64,000 nt of DNA. It comes from Thermoproteota archaeon (lineage in GTDB: Archaea; Thermoproteota; Thermoprotei_A; EX4484-217-1). This document shows, in pieces, positions 7,973 through 16,582 of this stretch (positions are counted from its first letter, which is position 1; each line of letters begins with the position of its first letter). The position numbers and the translations under genes are program-made. The DNA lies in assembly GCA_029258915.1 (NCBI GenBank), contig JAPDJU010000002.1, positions 149,330-213,329 of the forward strand. The letters run 5' to 3'. The notes below the pieces were generated by a model. The model worked only from the letters and a program-made list of their open reading frames with translations. It made no database searches and was not told the origin of the DNA.

Positions 7973-8470
7973 TTGGGGACTGCTGTTGAAAGTGCCTCTA
8001 TAGAAGTTTCTGCTGAAAGTAGGGTTCTGGTTCATGATAACTCAAAGTGTACAGCATGTACTACATGTATGATTGCTTGTTCTATGAAGCATTTCGGTGT
8101 TGCCGATTATGAGAAGTCTTTTATAAAAATAATATTTAACCCCGTTGTTAAGGCTTTTGAAGCAGCATATTGTCACCATTGTGACGAACCTTACTGCTTA
8201 AACATATGTCCTGTAGATGCTATTTATAAAGACAAGTTGTCAGATGGAACAGTAATTGTACGTATAAGTACTCTTAAGTGCATAGGTTGTGGTTCATGCA
8301 GGCTGGCTTGCCCTATGTCCATACCTCATGAAGACCCAGTTATGAGGGTTGCTGTTAAATGTGATTTATGTGATGGAGACCCTGAATGTGTTAAAGCCTG
8401 TCCTACACAAGCACTAAGATTTGTTCCTAGAAGTGAAGCATTAAACTTCCTTAAAAAAGTCTATGGGTGA
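7973..8470 (+). CDS. Polyferredoxin subunit of group 4 hydrogenase (HycB/CooF-like)
   Basis: 165 residues with four [4Fe-4S] motifs: CTACTTCMIAC near residue 25, CHHCDEPYCLNIC near 64, CIGCGSCRLAC near 102 and CDLCDGDPECVKAC near 130. This spacing is that of the HycB/CooF/DmsB electron-transfer family. It would carry electrons between an outside partner and the hydrogenase core at the cytoplasmic face of the membrane. The start is a TTG behind GGTAGGGATG; two nearby ATGs (7954, 7966) are in another frame and soon hit a stop. It is the first gene of the operon and its stop overlaps the next reading frame. Confidence 0.88.
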   Translation: MGTAVESASIEVSAESRVLVHDNSKCTACTTCMIACSMKHFGVADYEKSFIKIIFNPVVKAFEAAYCHHCDEPYCLNICPVDAIYKDKLSDGTVIVRISTLKCIGCGSCRLACPMSIPHEDPVMRVAVKCDLCDGDPECVKACPTQALRFVPRSEALNFLKKVYG

Positions 8471-9621
8471 CAGGATTAATGTTCATAATTATCGCGACGT
8501 TTGGTGTAATAACATTACTTATTACAGCTTTCTTAGCTCTCATAGAAAACGATATGAAGAGGATTATTGCTTATTCTACGGTAAGCCAGATGGGGTACAT
8601 TATCTTAGCTTTAGGTTTTGGTTCTGCTTTAGGTTTAACGGCAGCACTATTTCACATGTTTAACCACGCTCTTCTGAAATCAATGCTCTTCTTAGCAGCT
8701 GGAGCAGTTATTTACGCTACTGGAACACGTGATATAACAAAGCTTGGAGGATTAATAAGCAGGACACCAATTACAGCTTTAGCTGTTTTAGTAGGTGGCT
8801 TAGCTGTTGCAGGATTACCTCCATTGAACGGTTTTGCAAGTAAACTTCTAATATATGAAGCAGGTTTAGAAGCATCATTTAGAATAGGAGGTATTATTGG
8901 AAGGCTTTACTTACTATATACCTTAATAGCCATATTTGTTAGCGCACTAACACTACTCTACTTCATGAGACTATTTTACTCTGTATTCCTAGGTCTGTCT
9001 TCAAAACTAACGTTGGAAGCACGGAAAGTACCGTTAATTATGAAAGCGGCTTTAATGATCTTAGCAACACTCTCTATAATTATTGGTGTTGCCCCCCAAA
9101 TTGTTGTAGGTTCTTTAATAAACCCTGCGGTAGTAAACATTCTGGGCTTAAGTAGGCCGGCTGTTGAAGTAACTTTCCTCGGATATAGTACTAGTATAGG
9201 ATTCTACGGTGCAACCATTTTAACATTAGTGCTACTAGCTTCCGCATCCATAGTATTCTTAATGTACTACATTAGCCTAACGTTCTATAAAAGAACAACA
9301 TTACCTCCAGCTAAGGTTGCTGAAGAATTAAAAGACTTTAAGTATGAAGTTTTCACGGGAGGTGAAGCTACACCACCACTGTTACCTCTAGAGGAAACTA
9401 AGGTAACACCTGAAGAATTTGTGTTTGCGTTGAAAACGGCGTTTTCCAAGCCTTACGCATTTTCTATGAGGGGAGGATATGAGCGTTTAATAGTACGTGC
9501 TGCAGAGAAAATTTTCGGTTTTAGCAAGGAACTTGATATTATAAGGTTTGAAAATGTAAGTAGCTATGTAACCCTATACGTTTTAATAGCATTAATAATG
9601 CTCTTGTATGTGCTAAGGTGA
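8467..9621 (+). CDS. Antiporter-like membrane subunit (NuoL/HycC/MrpD family), N-terminally truncated
   Basis: 384 residues, against 480-650 for the family. The protein begins directly in a helix leading to LIENDMKRIIAYSTVSQMGY, the mid-protein landmark that follows TM8 in NuoL, and continues with HMFNHALLKSMLFLAAG and GLPPLNGFASK. The first seven or so helices, including the TM5 Glu and TM7 Lys of the proton path, are absent, while the TM8-TM12 half and a hydrophobic C-terminal helix are present. Start: GTG at 8467 overlaps the ferredoxin stop; ATG at 8479 has a better ribosome site (GGTGA, then AGGA) and may be the real one. It is either a genuine half-size subunit or the result of a deletion. 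No other antiporter subunit is encoded nearby. Confidence 0.85.
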   Translation: MTGLMFIIIATFGVITLLITAFLALIENDMKRIIAYSTVSQMGYIILALGFGSALGLTAALFHMFNHALLKSMLFLAAGAVIYATGTRDITKLGGLISRTPITALAVLVGGLAVAGLPPLNGFASKLLIYEAGLEASFRIGGIIGRLYLLYTLIAIFVSALTLLYFMRLFYSVFLGLSSKLTLEARKVPLIMKAALMILATLSIIIGVAPQIVVGSLINPAVVNILGLSRPAVEVTFLGYSTSIGFYGATILTLVLLASASIVFLMYYISLTFYKRTTLPPAKVAEELKDFKYEVFTGGEATPPLLPLEETKVTPEEFVFALKTAFSKPYAFSMRGGYERLIVRAAEKIFGFSKELDIIRFENVSSYVTLYVLIALIMLLYVLR

Positions 9622-9626
9622 AGCTT

Positions 9627-10259
9627 ATGGAGGAGTTTCTAAGCAAAATTCTTGAAAAACATAAGGATAAAATTGTTAAGGTTAAAGAAATTGTACCATG
9701 GAGAGTAATATTTGAAGTACCTAATGGGAGGTTAAAGGAACTAGCAAAAGATGTCTTTGAAATCCACGGGTTCAGATTATCAACAATATCTACTTTAGAC
9801 CAAGGATTCTACTTTGAATTACTTTACCACTTCGTAAAGGATAAATACGTATTAACACTAAAAACTGTTATATCTAAAGAAAATCCGAGAATACCCTCAT
9901 TAACAGATATTATTCCCGGAGCAAACTGGCTTGAAAGAGAAGTCAGAGACTTATTCGGAATAGAATTTGAAGGACATGTAGAACCCGAAAGGATTGTTTT
10001 ACCACCAGATTGGTCTCTCGAACCACCGCTTAGAAAACCTATTGCACCTAAACTTCCACCAACATATGCTGAGTACCTAGTAAACCTTATAAGTAAAGCA
10101 GCTTTAGCATCCATAACAGGCATTGTTAAGAGAAGAAGAACTAAAATGGGTCTACCTGAAGTAGTGGCACCTGTTTTAGAATCTAAGAAAGTCATTGAGG
10201 AGATAAGGAAGATTTCCAAAGAACTCGAAATAGATAGGAAAGTACCTGTCAGGAAGTGA
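9627..10259 (+). CDS. Hydrogenase subunit with NuoC domain (30 kDa type)
   Basis: 210 residues from the ATG at 9627, which follows AAGGTGA; a GTG at 9618 is also in frame but overlaps that site. The stretch PSLTDIIPGANWLEREVRDLFGIEF is the NuoC/HycE-N signature (quoted here only as a landmark near residues 92-116), followed by a Pro-rich tail PPDWSLEPPLRKP. In this family the domain helps dock the large subunit on the membrane arm. Here it is separate from the large subunit, unlike E. coli HycE where the two are fused. The stop is three bases before the HdrB-like gene. Confidence 0.88.
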   Translation: MEEFLSKILEKHKDKIVKVKEIVPWRVIFEVPNGRLKELAKDVFEIHGFRLSTISTLDQGFYFELLYHFVKDKYVLTLKTVISKENPRIPSLTDIIPGANWLEREVRDLFGIEFEGHVEPERIVLPPDWSLEPPLRKPIAPKLPPTYAEYLVNLISKAALASITGIVKRRRTKMGLPEVVAPVLESKKVIEEIRKISKELEIDRKVPVRK

Positions 10260-10262
10260 TAG

Positions 10263-11141
10263 ATGATGCTCAAATACATATTTTACCCTGGTTGCTACGT
10301 TTCAACAATGCTCCCGCATGTTGAAGCAGCTATTAGGTTTATTCTTAAAAAGTTCAATGTTGAAACCATAGAGCTCGAGGATTTATCTTGCTGCCCGCCT
10401 AAAATTAATAGCATAGCGGATGAGCTTTTCTGGTTAACCGTAGCCGTTAGGAACCTTGCAATAGCTGAAAGTAAAGGATTAGACATCTTAACCCCATGTA
10501 ATGGATGTTTTGAATCATTTTTCGAAGCTAAAATGATGTATATGGAGGGAAAGGATCTTAGAGAGAAAGTTTCCAACATACTTTCTAAGCTAGGATACAA
10601 GTTTGAAGGTAAGATCAAGCCTAAACACTTAATTGAAGTCTTATATGAAGATGTGGGTTTAGAGAAGATAAAGGAAAATATAGTCAAACCCCTTGGAGCG
10701 CTAAGGGTTGCTGTTCATTACGGATGCCACTTATTTATTGTAGAGCACGGTGGAGATGTTTGGAAGAAACCTAGAATGACCGACGAGCTGATAAAAGTTA
10801 CTAGAGCCGAACTTGTTAGAGATGGGCTAGAAAGACTATGCTGCGGCTTTGTACCTTCAACAGTAGATGATGCTTTCAGCTTAACCTACAGAACAGAAGT
10901 TAGGTTGAAAAGCGTTAAGGAATTAGGCGTTGATGCTCTTGTAACACCATGTCCACAGTGCCTAATGAGGCTTGAATTCGGTCAAGTAAGGCTTAGGGCT
11001 AAAGCAAGATACGATGTACCTATAATTCATTTAGCAGAGCTTCTAGCATTAGCTTTAGGTTTAGACCCTAAGAAATTTGGTTTTACAGTATATCATAAAT
11101 CTCCTACAAAACTTATTCTTCAGAAAATTGGTTTAGGGTGA
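10263..11141 (+). CDS. HdrB-like protein with two CCG domains inside the hydrogenase operon
   Basis: 292 residues with two complete cysteine-rich CCG motifs. The first has Cys11, Cys43-Cys44 and CNGC at 79-82; the second has VHYGC, LCCG 37 residues later and CPQC 35 residues after that. Both follow the C-x(31-39)-CC-x(34-36)-C-x2-C pattern that in HdrB binds the noncubane [4Fe-4S] clusters that reduce heterodisulfides. No membrane helix and no HdrC-type ferredoxin domain is fused. It lies between the NuoC-like and NuoD-like genes with 3-4 base gaps, so it is very likely made as part of the hydrogenase complex. It may couple H2 to a disulfide or another thiol acceptor; that is inference. Other CCG proteins (GlpC, LctE-like) are less likely given the length and two full sites. 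Confidence 0.88.
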   Translation: MMLKYIFYPGCYVSTMLPHVEAAIRFILKKFNVETIELEDLSCCPPKINSIADELFWLTVAVRNLAIAESKGLDILTPCNGCFESFFEAKMMYMEGKDLREKVSNILSKLGYKFEGKIKPKHLIEVLYEDVGLEKIKENIVKPLGALRVAVHYGCHLFIVEHGGDVWKKPRMTDELIKVTRAELVRDGLERLCCGFVPSTVDDAFSLTYRTEVRLKSVKELGVDALVTPCPQCLMRLEFGQVRLRAKARYDVPIIHLAELLALALGLDPKKFGFTVYHKSPTKLILQKIGLG

Positions 11142-11145
11142 AAAC

Positions 11146-12321
11146 ATGGGTATGTGTAGTCGTAAAGTTTACTCCGTACCTGTAGGCCCATATCACCCTG
11201 CACTTGAGGAAATGGCTTTCTATAAGGTTTACGTTGAAGGAGAAAGAATAGTTGATGCTTTAATTAAACCCGGTTTTAACCATAGAGGTATAGAGAAACT
11301 TGCTATGAAAAGAAGCTACCGTAGAAACGTTCAGCTTTTTGAGAGAGTTTGTGGAATATGCTCGGCTGCTCATACTACAGCCTATTGTGTTGCTGTTGAG
11401 AGATGTTTAAAAATTGATGTCCCTAAAAGAGCACAGTACATTAGAGCTGTTCAAGCTGAAGCAAATAGGATCCATAGCCATCTTCTATGGTTTGGTGTTG
11501 CAATGCACGTAATAGGTTTCGACACATTATTCATGCACTCATGGGCTATTAGAGAGGATATTTTAGATGTTGTAGAGACATTGACAGGCAACAGAGTAAA
11601 CTACTCCGTGAACACTATTGGTGGTGTTCGTAGAGACATAACACCAGAAATGGGTAAGTACATTCTCGAGAAACTAAATAAAGTCGAGAAGGGGACAAAA
11701 TACCTTATTAGAGCAGTTAAGGAAGACCTGACAATAAAAGCTAGAACGAAGGAGGTAGGTGTTTTAACTAAGGAAGAGGCTAGGAAATACTGTGATGTTG
11801 GACCTACAGCTAGAGCCTCAGGAATAGAGGAAGATGTTAGAAGAGCTGATCCACACATAAACTACGAAGATTTCGACTTCGAAGTATGTGTCGAAGACAC
11901 ATGCGATGTTTACGCTAGGATTATGGTAAGGCTTAGAGAGGCCTTAGAATCCATAAAGATAGTGAGGCAGGCTATCAAAAACTTACCTAAAGGACCTTTA
12001 ATGGCTGAGTTAACTGTTCCTAGACCAAATGAGGATATTGGTAGAACGGAAGCACCAAGAGGAGAACTAATATACTATATTAAGTCAAATTACACCAATG
12101 TTCCGGAAAGAGTGAAATTGAGAACACCAACATTCGTAAACTTACCCTCAACTAAGCCCATGCTCATAGGCGATAAATTAGCTGATGCGCCTCAAATAAT
12201 TGTAAGTATAGATCCATGCTTATCATGTAATGATAGGGTTATCATAATAGATGTGAGAACAGGTAAGGAAAAAACAATGCTTCTTGATGAAATCATAAGG
12301 AGGAAGGGTAAGGTATGGTAG
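11146..12321 (+). CDS. Group 4 [NiFe] hydrogenase large (catalytic) subunit
   Basis: 391 residues related to NuoD/HycE. Both nickel-binding pairs are intact: RVCGICSAAHT near residue 68 and DPCLSCNDR near residue 358, so this is a real hydrogenase and not a NuoD of complex I. After the last Cys there are about 28 residues ending KGKVW, the sort of C-terminal tail removed by a maturation endopeptidase, which is not encoded in the window. It reduces protons or oxidises H2 in the cytoplasm, facing the small subunit and the NuoH-like membrane subunit. GGGTGA precedes the ATG, and the stop overlaps the start of the next gene. Confidence 0.94.
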   Translation: MGMCSRKVYSVPVGPYHPALEEMAFYKVYVEGERIVDALIKPGFNHRGIEKLAMKRSYRRNVQLFERVCGICSAAHTTAYCVAVERCLKIDVPKRAQYIRAVQAEANRIHSHLLWFGVAMHVIGFDTLFMHSWAIREDILDVVETLTGNRVNYSVNTIGGVRRDITPEMGKYILEKLNKVEKGTKYLIRAVKEDLTIKARTKEVGVLTKEEARKYCDVGPTARASGIEEDVRRADPHINYEDFDFEVCVEDTCDVYARIMVRLREALESIKIVRQAIKNLPKGPLMAELTVPRPNEDIGRTEAPRGELIYYIKSNYTNVPERVKLRTPTFVNLPSTKPMLIGDKLADAPQIIVSIDPCLSCNDRVIIIDVRTGKEKTMLLDEIIRRKGKVW

Positions 12322-13256
12322 CTCAATTATTGTTAATAATAGGCTTATTAGTGTATCCAGGCTTCGTTTTCTCAATACTTTACGGAGGAATCTTAATCTG
12401 GATTTATCGTAAGATAAGAGCTAGAATGCAAGGTAGAAGAGGGCCTCCATGGTATCAGACGTACGCTGACATTATGAAACTATTATCTAAAGAAACTATA
12501 ATTCCGAGAAATGCTTGGAGAGTAGGATTTATCGGAGCACCCATAATATCCATAGTTTCTCTGGCTACCGCTATGCTTCTTATCCCAATTTGGTCTAGTA
12601 AACCCTTACTAGGCTTTGTAGGAGACACTATTGTGCTATTGTATTTACTAACTGTGCCTACATTTGCCATAATTTTAGCAGGTATTTCATCTAATAGCCC
12701 ATACGGTATTGTTGGAGCGAGCAGGGAAGCTTCACTGCTAGTATGGTATGAGCTACCCTTCTGGTTCTCTATAGCAACAATTCTCATTCTAACCGGAACT
12801 TTAAGTGTTGAAAAAATAGTTAGCATCCAAGCTACCCTAGGCCCCAATATTATTAGAGCGCCGCTAGCTTTCATAGCCTTCATAATAGCTGCTCAAGCGA
12901 AATTAGCAAAAAGACCATTTGACATACCTCATGCTGAAACAGAAATTGTCGCCGGCCCATACACTGAGTATTCAGGTGTTCTAAGAGGATTTTTTGAAAT
13001 AAATGAAGCTCTGAAATGGCTTACAATATCGTCTGTAACAGCTACGTTCTTCCTTGGATGGCCTATTACAGGTAATCCCGTATTTAATGCCCTATTGTTC
13101 ATGGTTAAAGTAGCACTATTCGCTATAATATTCGCAGTAATAGACATAATCAATCCAAGGTTTAGAATTGAACAAGCACATTGGCCCCTATGGAAGGTAG
13201 CATTGATTATAGCATTAATTGATCTTGTAAGAATACTTGCTGGAATAGGTGTGTAG
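12315..13256 (+). CDS. Hydrogenase membrane subunit, NuoH/HycD-like
   Basis: 313 residues with about eight membrane helices. Landmarks of the NuoH family are YRKIRARMQGRRGPPWYQTYAD-type sequence after the first helix (residues about 32-52), RPFDIPHAETEIVAGP (about 200-215) and the following YSGVLRGFFEINE. The acidic loop and charged helix residues form the link between the redox arm and ion transport. It starts seven bases before the end of the large-subunit gene, showing translational coupling, and is followed two bases later by the NuoI-like gene. Confidence 0.93.
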   Translation: MVAQLLLIIGLLVYPGFVFSILYGGILIWIYRKIRARMQGRRGPPWYQTYADIMKLLSKETIIPRNAWRVGFIGAPIISIVSLATAMLLIPIWSSKPLLGFVGDTIVLLYLLTVPTFAIILAGISSNSPYGIVGASREASLLVWYELPFWFSIATILILTGTLSVEKIVSIQATLGPNIIRAPLAFIAFIIAAQAKLAKRPFDIPHAETEIVAGPYTEYSGVLRGFFEINEALKWLTISSVTATFFLGWPITGNPVFNALLFMVKVALFAIIFAVIDIINPRFRIEQAHWPLWKVALIIALIDLVRILAGIGV

Positions 13257-13258
13257 AA

Positions 13259-13813
13259 ATGAAGGTAAATATTCTTAAAGAAGCTGCAAAGTATTTCGTA
13301 AAACCAGCTACAGTACCCTTTCCAGCAGTTCAGCCTCACTTTCCTAAGAAATTTAGAGGTCCACCAAGATATGATCCTGAAACATGTATTGGATGTGGAG
13401 CCTGTGCACATGTATGTCCATCTGATGCTATAACGGTTACAACAAAGGATGGGAAGAAAATATTAGAGGTCTGGTTCGGTAAATGCACATTCTGTGCTAG
13501 ATGTGAAGAAGCATGTCCAGTAGATTCTATAAAGCTAATGGAAATTTATAGTACGCCTTCACCGAACAAGTTCGATTTCGTCTCTAGAGTAGAACATGAC
13601 ATGGTTAAATGCCGTATATGCGGAAAATACTTTGCCACAGTAAAGCATGTTGAATGGATAATTAAAAATGTTAGAGAAAAAATGGGAGAGACTGTTTCAA
13701 TAAGTGAACTTAAAAACTATTTAATGACATGTCCTGAATGCAGACATAAAGTAGAAAATGTTCCTAGTTTTAGGAAGCTTCTCATGAGAGTTCTTGTTAA
13801 AGAGGTGAAATAA
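13259..13813 (+). CDS. Hydrogenase ferredoxin subunit, NuoI/HycF-like, with extra zinc ribbon
   Basis: 184 residues. Two [4Fe-4S] motifs, CIGCGACAHVC near residue 41 and CTFCARCEEAC near residue 77, are typical of NuoI/HycF. The C-terminal half has a further CRICGK and, about 46 residues later, CPECRHKV, which together look like a zinc ribbon or rubredoxin-like knuckle as in some HycF proteins. It passes electrons between outer ferredoxins (the HycB-like and perhaps the HdrB-like subunit) and the small subunit. The spacing to the neighbours is 2 and 3 bases. Confidence 0.9.
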   Translation: MKVNILKEAAKYFVKPATVPFPAVQPHFPKKFRGPPRYDPETCIGCGACAHVCPSDAITVTTKDGKKILEVWFGKCTFCARCEEACPVDSIKLMEIYSTPSPNKFDFVSRVEHDMVKCRICGKYFATVKHVEWIIKNVREKMGETVSISELKNYLMTCPECRHKVENVPSFRKLLMRVLVKEVK

Positions 13814-13816
13814 CTC

Positions 13817-14272
13817 ATGTGTGGTTTACTTTGCAAATTAGCTGCATGGGCTAGAAAGAAGTCTCCATGGATTTTCCACTTACCGGCAGGAGGTCTATGT
13901 AACGGATGCGATATTGAAATAGTTGCAGCATTAACTCCAAGATATGATGTTGAACGCTTCGGAATCCTGTTAGCGCCAAGCCCTAAACATGCAGACATAC
14001 TCGTAGTTGCAGGTCAAGTAACTAAGCACACAAAAGAACGATTACTGAGGGTTTATCAGCAAGTACCTGAACCTAAAGCTGTTGTAGCTGTAGGTTCATG
14101 CGCTATCTCAGGAAATGTTTTTGGAACAGAAAACTACCCGCTAGCAGGAACAGTTGATCAATTTATTCCTGTTGACGTATATGTCCCTGGATGCCCACCT
14201 AAGCCAGAAGCAATAATTTTAGGAATTGTTGAAGCAATAAAGAAGCTTGAGGGGGAAACTAGAAAATCATAG
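13817..14272 (+). CDS. Group 4 [NiFe] hydrogenase small subunit, NuoB/HycG-like
   Basis: 151 residues. Cysteines for the proximal [4Fe-4S] cluster are seen in GGLCNGCDIE, VGSCAISG and VPGCPPKPE. The single-cluster, short form is that of group 4 hydrogenases and complex I. It pairs with the large subunit encoded two genes upstream. This is the last gene of the eight-gene operon; a convergent hypD ends six bases further on. Confidence 0.93.
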   Translation: MCGLLCKLAAWARKKSPWIFHLPAGGLCNGCDIEIVAALTPRYDVERFGILLAPSPKHADILVVAGQVTKHTKERLLRVYQQVPEPKAVVAVGSCAISGNVFGTENYPLAGTVDQFIPVDVYVPGCPPKPEAIILGIVEAIKKLEGETRKS

Positions 14273-14278
14273 CTTTAT

Positions 14279-15445
14279 TTAAACTATATTATCTAGCCCA
14301 AGAATTTTAGCTAACTCCTTAACCTTACCCTCACCTCCAAATCTAGCCCAAACAGCACATGTTCCTTCGGAGGAAACCATACAAGGCCCATAGGGTCTAC
14401 TTGGCGTACAAGCCCTCATAAACAAGGGGCAATCGGTAGGTACAGCTTTTCCTAAAGTAACGTCACCACATTTACATCCTGGAGGAAGATCTATTGAATA
14501 ATCTATTTTAACATCAAATAATGTCCTTGAATCATAGTCTTTGAATTTTTCTTTCAATTCCAATCCGCTTCTAGGTATAACACCTATACCTCTCCAGTCA
14601 GCGTTTATAACGTTAAATGCTTGTTCCACATATTTTTGGGCAACAATGTTTCCTTCCCAACTATCAACCCTAGAATATTCATTATATACTCTAAACTTAC
14701 CTTCTAAATGCTGTTTTAAAATTTCTAGAATAGCTAAGAGCACATCTAATGGTTCAAAACCAGCCACAACAGCAGGTATATTGTATTTTTCAGGGATAAA
14801 TTTCCAAGCCTTAGCGCCGGTGATCGATGTTACATGTCCTGGAGCAATAATTCCGTTTAAAGGTATATCTGGTTGGTTTAAAACATAGTCTACAGCAGGA
14901 ACAGTTAATCTATAAGCTATGATTAACTTTAAATTCTTAGGTATTGATTTTAAAACAATATGACTAGCTGTTGTTGGCTGTGTTGTTTCAAAACCTACGG
15001 CTAAAAATATGCACGGCTTGTTTTGTTTTTTAGCTATCTTAATAGCATCTAAGAACCCATAAACTATTCTTACATCTCCACCTAGACTTCTAGCTGCAGC
15101 TAAGCTCATTTTTGTTCCAGGAACCTTATACATGTCACCGTAAGTTAGTAAGGTTACGTCATAGTTTAAGGAAAGCTCTATGGCTTCATCAATTATTCTG
15201 GTTGGTGCAATGCACACAGGGCATCCAGGTCCAGCAATTAATTCTAAGTTTTCCGGCATAAGGCTTCTTAAACCATAATATGTTATAGTGTGTTCATGTG
15301 TTCCGCAAACATGCATTATTTTCAGCTTATCAGCGCCATATTTTCTCATAACCTTAGGTGCTAGTTTATGTATTCCTTTAACTATATCCTTAATAATGCT
15401 TAGTTCTCTATACACTTTGATAATTTCTCGAAGCCCTTTCCTCAT
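14279..15445 (-). CDS. hypD: Hydrogenase maturation protein HypD
   Basis: 388 residues, close to the usual 360-380. HypD is the scaffold on which the Fe(CN)2CO group is built with HypC and HypE. Motifs: VCGTHEHTI near residue 46, GPGCPVCIAPT near 73, GFETTQPTTA near 150, and the C-terminal iron-sulfur region GCKCGDVTLG, PTDCPLF and CTPSRPYGPCMVS with the four ligands. It is transcribed away from hypE and ends against the hydrogenase small-subunit gene. A long inverted repeat lies between it and hypE. Confidence 0.95.
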   Translation of the reverse strand: MRKGLREIIKVYRELSIIKDIVKGIHKLAPKVMRKYGADKLKIMHVCGTHEHTITYYGLRSLMPENLELIAGPGCPVCIAPTRIIDEAIELSLNYDVTLLTYGDMYKVPGTKMSLAAARSLGGDVRIVYGFLDAIKIAKKQNKPCIFLAVGFETTQPTTASHIVLKSIPKNLKLIIAYRLTVPAVDYVLNQPDIPLNGIIAPGHVTSITGAKAWKFIPEKYNIPAVVAGFEPLDVLLAILEILKQHLEGKFRVYNEYSRVDSWEGNIVAQKYVEQAFNVINADWRGIGVIPRSGLELKEKFKDYDSRTLFDVKIDYSIDLPPGCKCGDVTLGKAVPTDCPLFMRACTPSRPYGPCMVSSEGTCAVWARFGGEGKVKELAKILGLDNIV

Positions 15446-15450
15446 AAGCG

Positions 15451-15524
15451 CTAATACCTGCTAGTTCCTTACCCTTCCAAAACCTTATAGCTCGATAGGT
15501 TAAAAACGTATTGTAAGGTATTAG
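15451..15524. promoter_or_regulatory. Inverted repeat in the hypD/hypE divergent promoter region
   Basis: CTAATACCT at 15451-15459 is matched perfectly by AGGTATTAG at 15516-15524. The arms lie 6 and 17 bases from the two divergent start codons. A second, imperfect pair (AACCT at 15481 and AGGTT about 16 bases later) is nested between them. This could be a shared operator or two promoter-proximal elements for the two hyp genes. Confidence 0.4.
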
Positions 15525-15540
15525 TGTAGAGGAGGTTGCA

Positions 15541-16572
15541 ATGAGAATATTGAAGACAATAACTTTAGCCCATGGTGCTGGAGGCAGGGAAACAGGGGAA
15601 ATTATTGAGAAATTCTTTGTTAACCTGTTTAAAATTAAGAGAGTAGGTGAGGGTATAGGTTTAGATGATTTAGAGGATTCAGCAACAATACCTTTAAGCG
15701 ATGGAGGTCATTTAGCTTTTACAATAGATAGCTATACTGTAAACCCTATTTTCTTTCCGGGAGGTAATATAGGAAAGCTTGCAGCAACAGGAACAATTAA
15801 TGACTTGGCAGTAATGGGTGCTAAGCCTTTAGCAGCAATGGACTCTATGGTTATTGAAGAAGGATTTAGTATAGAAGATCTTGAGAAAATATTAAACTCC
15901 ATGAAAGGGGTTTTAGAGAAATATAACATAGCCTTAATAGGTGGAGATTTTAAAGTCATGCCGAAAGACCAGGTAGATAAAATAGTTTTAACAATGGCAG
16001 GTATTGGCCTGATACCTAAAGGAAGACTAATAAAGGATTCTTATGTTAAACCAGGAGATAAAATAGTTGTTACAGGACCTATAGGTGAGCATGGAGCAGC
16101 AATTATGATTGCACAAGCAGGTCTTGAAGCAGAAGCACCAACTATTAGAAGCGACTGCGCACCCGTAATAGACGCTATAGAGGCAGCTTTCACGGTAAGA
16201 GGAATACACGCTGCTAAAGACCCTACAAGAGGAGGACTAGCTATGGCACTAAATGATTGGGCTAAGAAGGCAAAAGTATCTATAATTATTTGGGAGGAAA
16301 AAGTACCGTTAAGAGAAGAAGTTAGGATTTATAGTGAAATGTTAGGAATAGATCCGTTCACATTAGCTTCAGAAGGAATAGCATTAATAGCTGTAGAACA
16401 AAGTAGAGCTGAAGAACTCGTAAATAAGCTTAAAGACATAGGGTATAAAAGAGCAGAAATAATAGGGGAAGTAAGGAAGGAAAGAGAAGGCTATGTGCTA
16501 GTAGAAACCATCAGTGGAGGTTTAAGAATATTGGAACCTCCTGTAGGAGAAATAGTACCTAGAATATGTTAA
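15541..16572 (+). CDS. hypE: Hydrogenase maturation protein HypE
   Basis: 343 residues. HypE dehydrates the carbamoyl group on its C-terminal cysteine to make the cyanide ligands of the NiFe site. The N-terminal HGAGGRETGE and IPLSDGGHLAFTIDSY blocks form the AIR synthase-like ATP site, KDPTRGGLAMALND lies in the middle, and the protein ends in PRIC with the essential terminal Cys. GAGGAGGT is the ribosome site. It is followed by a PspC-domain gene only about ten bases on. Confidence 0.95.
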   Translation: MRILKTITLAHGAGGRETGEIIEKFFVNLFKIKRVGEGIGLDDLEDSATIPLSDGGHLAFTIDSYTVNPIFFPGGNIGKLAATGTINDLAVMGAKPLAAMDSMVIEEGFSIEDLEKILNSMKGVLEKYNIALIGGDFKVMPKDQVDKIVLTMAGIGLIPKGRLIKDSYVKPGDKIVVTGPIGEHGAAIMIAQAGLEAEAPTIRSDCAPVIDAIEAAFTVRGIHAAKDPTRGGLAMALNDWAKKAKVSIIIWEEKVPLREEVRIYSEMLGIDPFTLASEGIALIAVEQSRAEELVNKLKDIGYKRAEIIGEVRKEREGYVLVETISGGLRILEPPVGEIVPRIC

Positions 16573-16582
16573 GGTGGTGCTT

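Noticed and set aside
8463..8663. A 66-codon frame overlapping the start of the antiporter gene
   Set aside because: It lies in another frame over a well conserved NuoL segment and has no likeness to a known protein.
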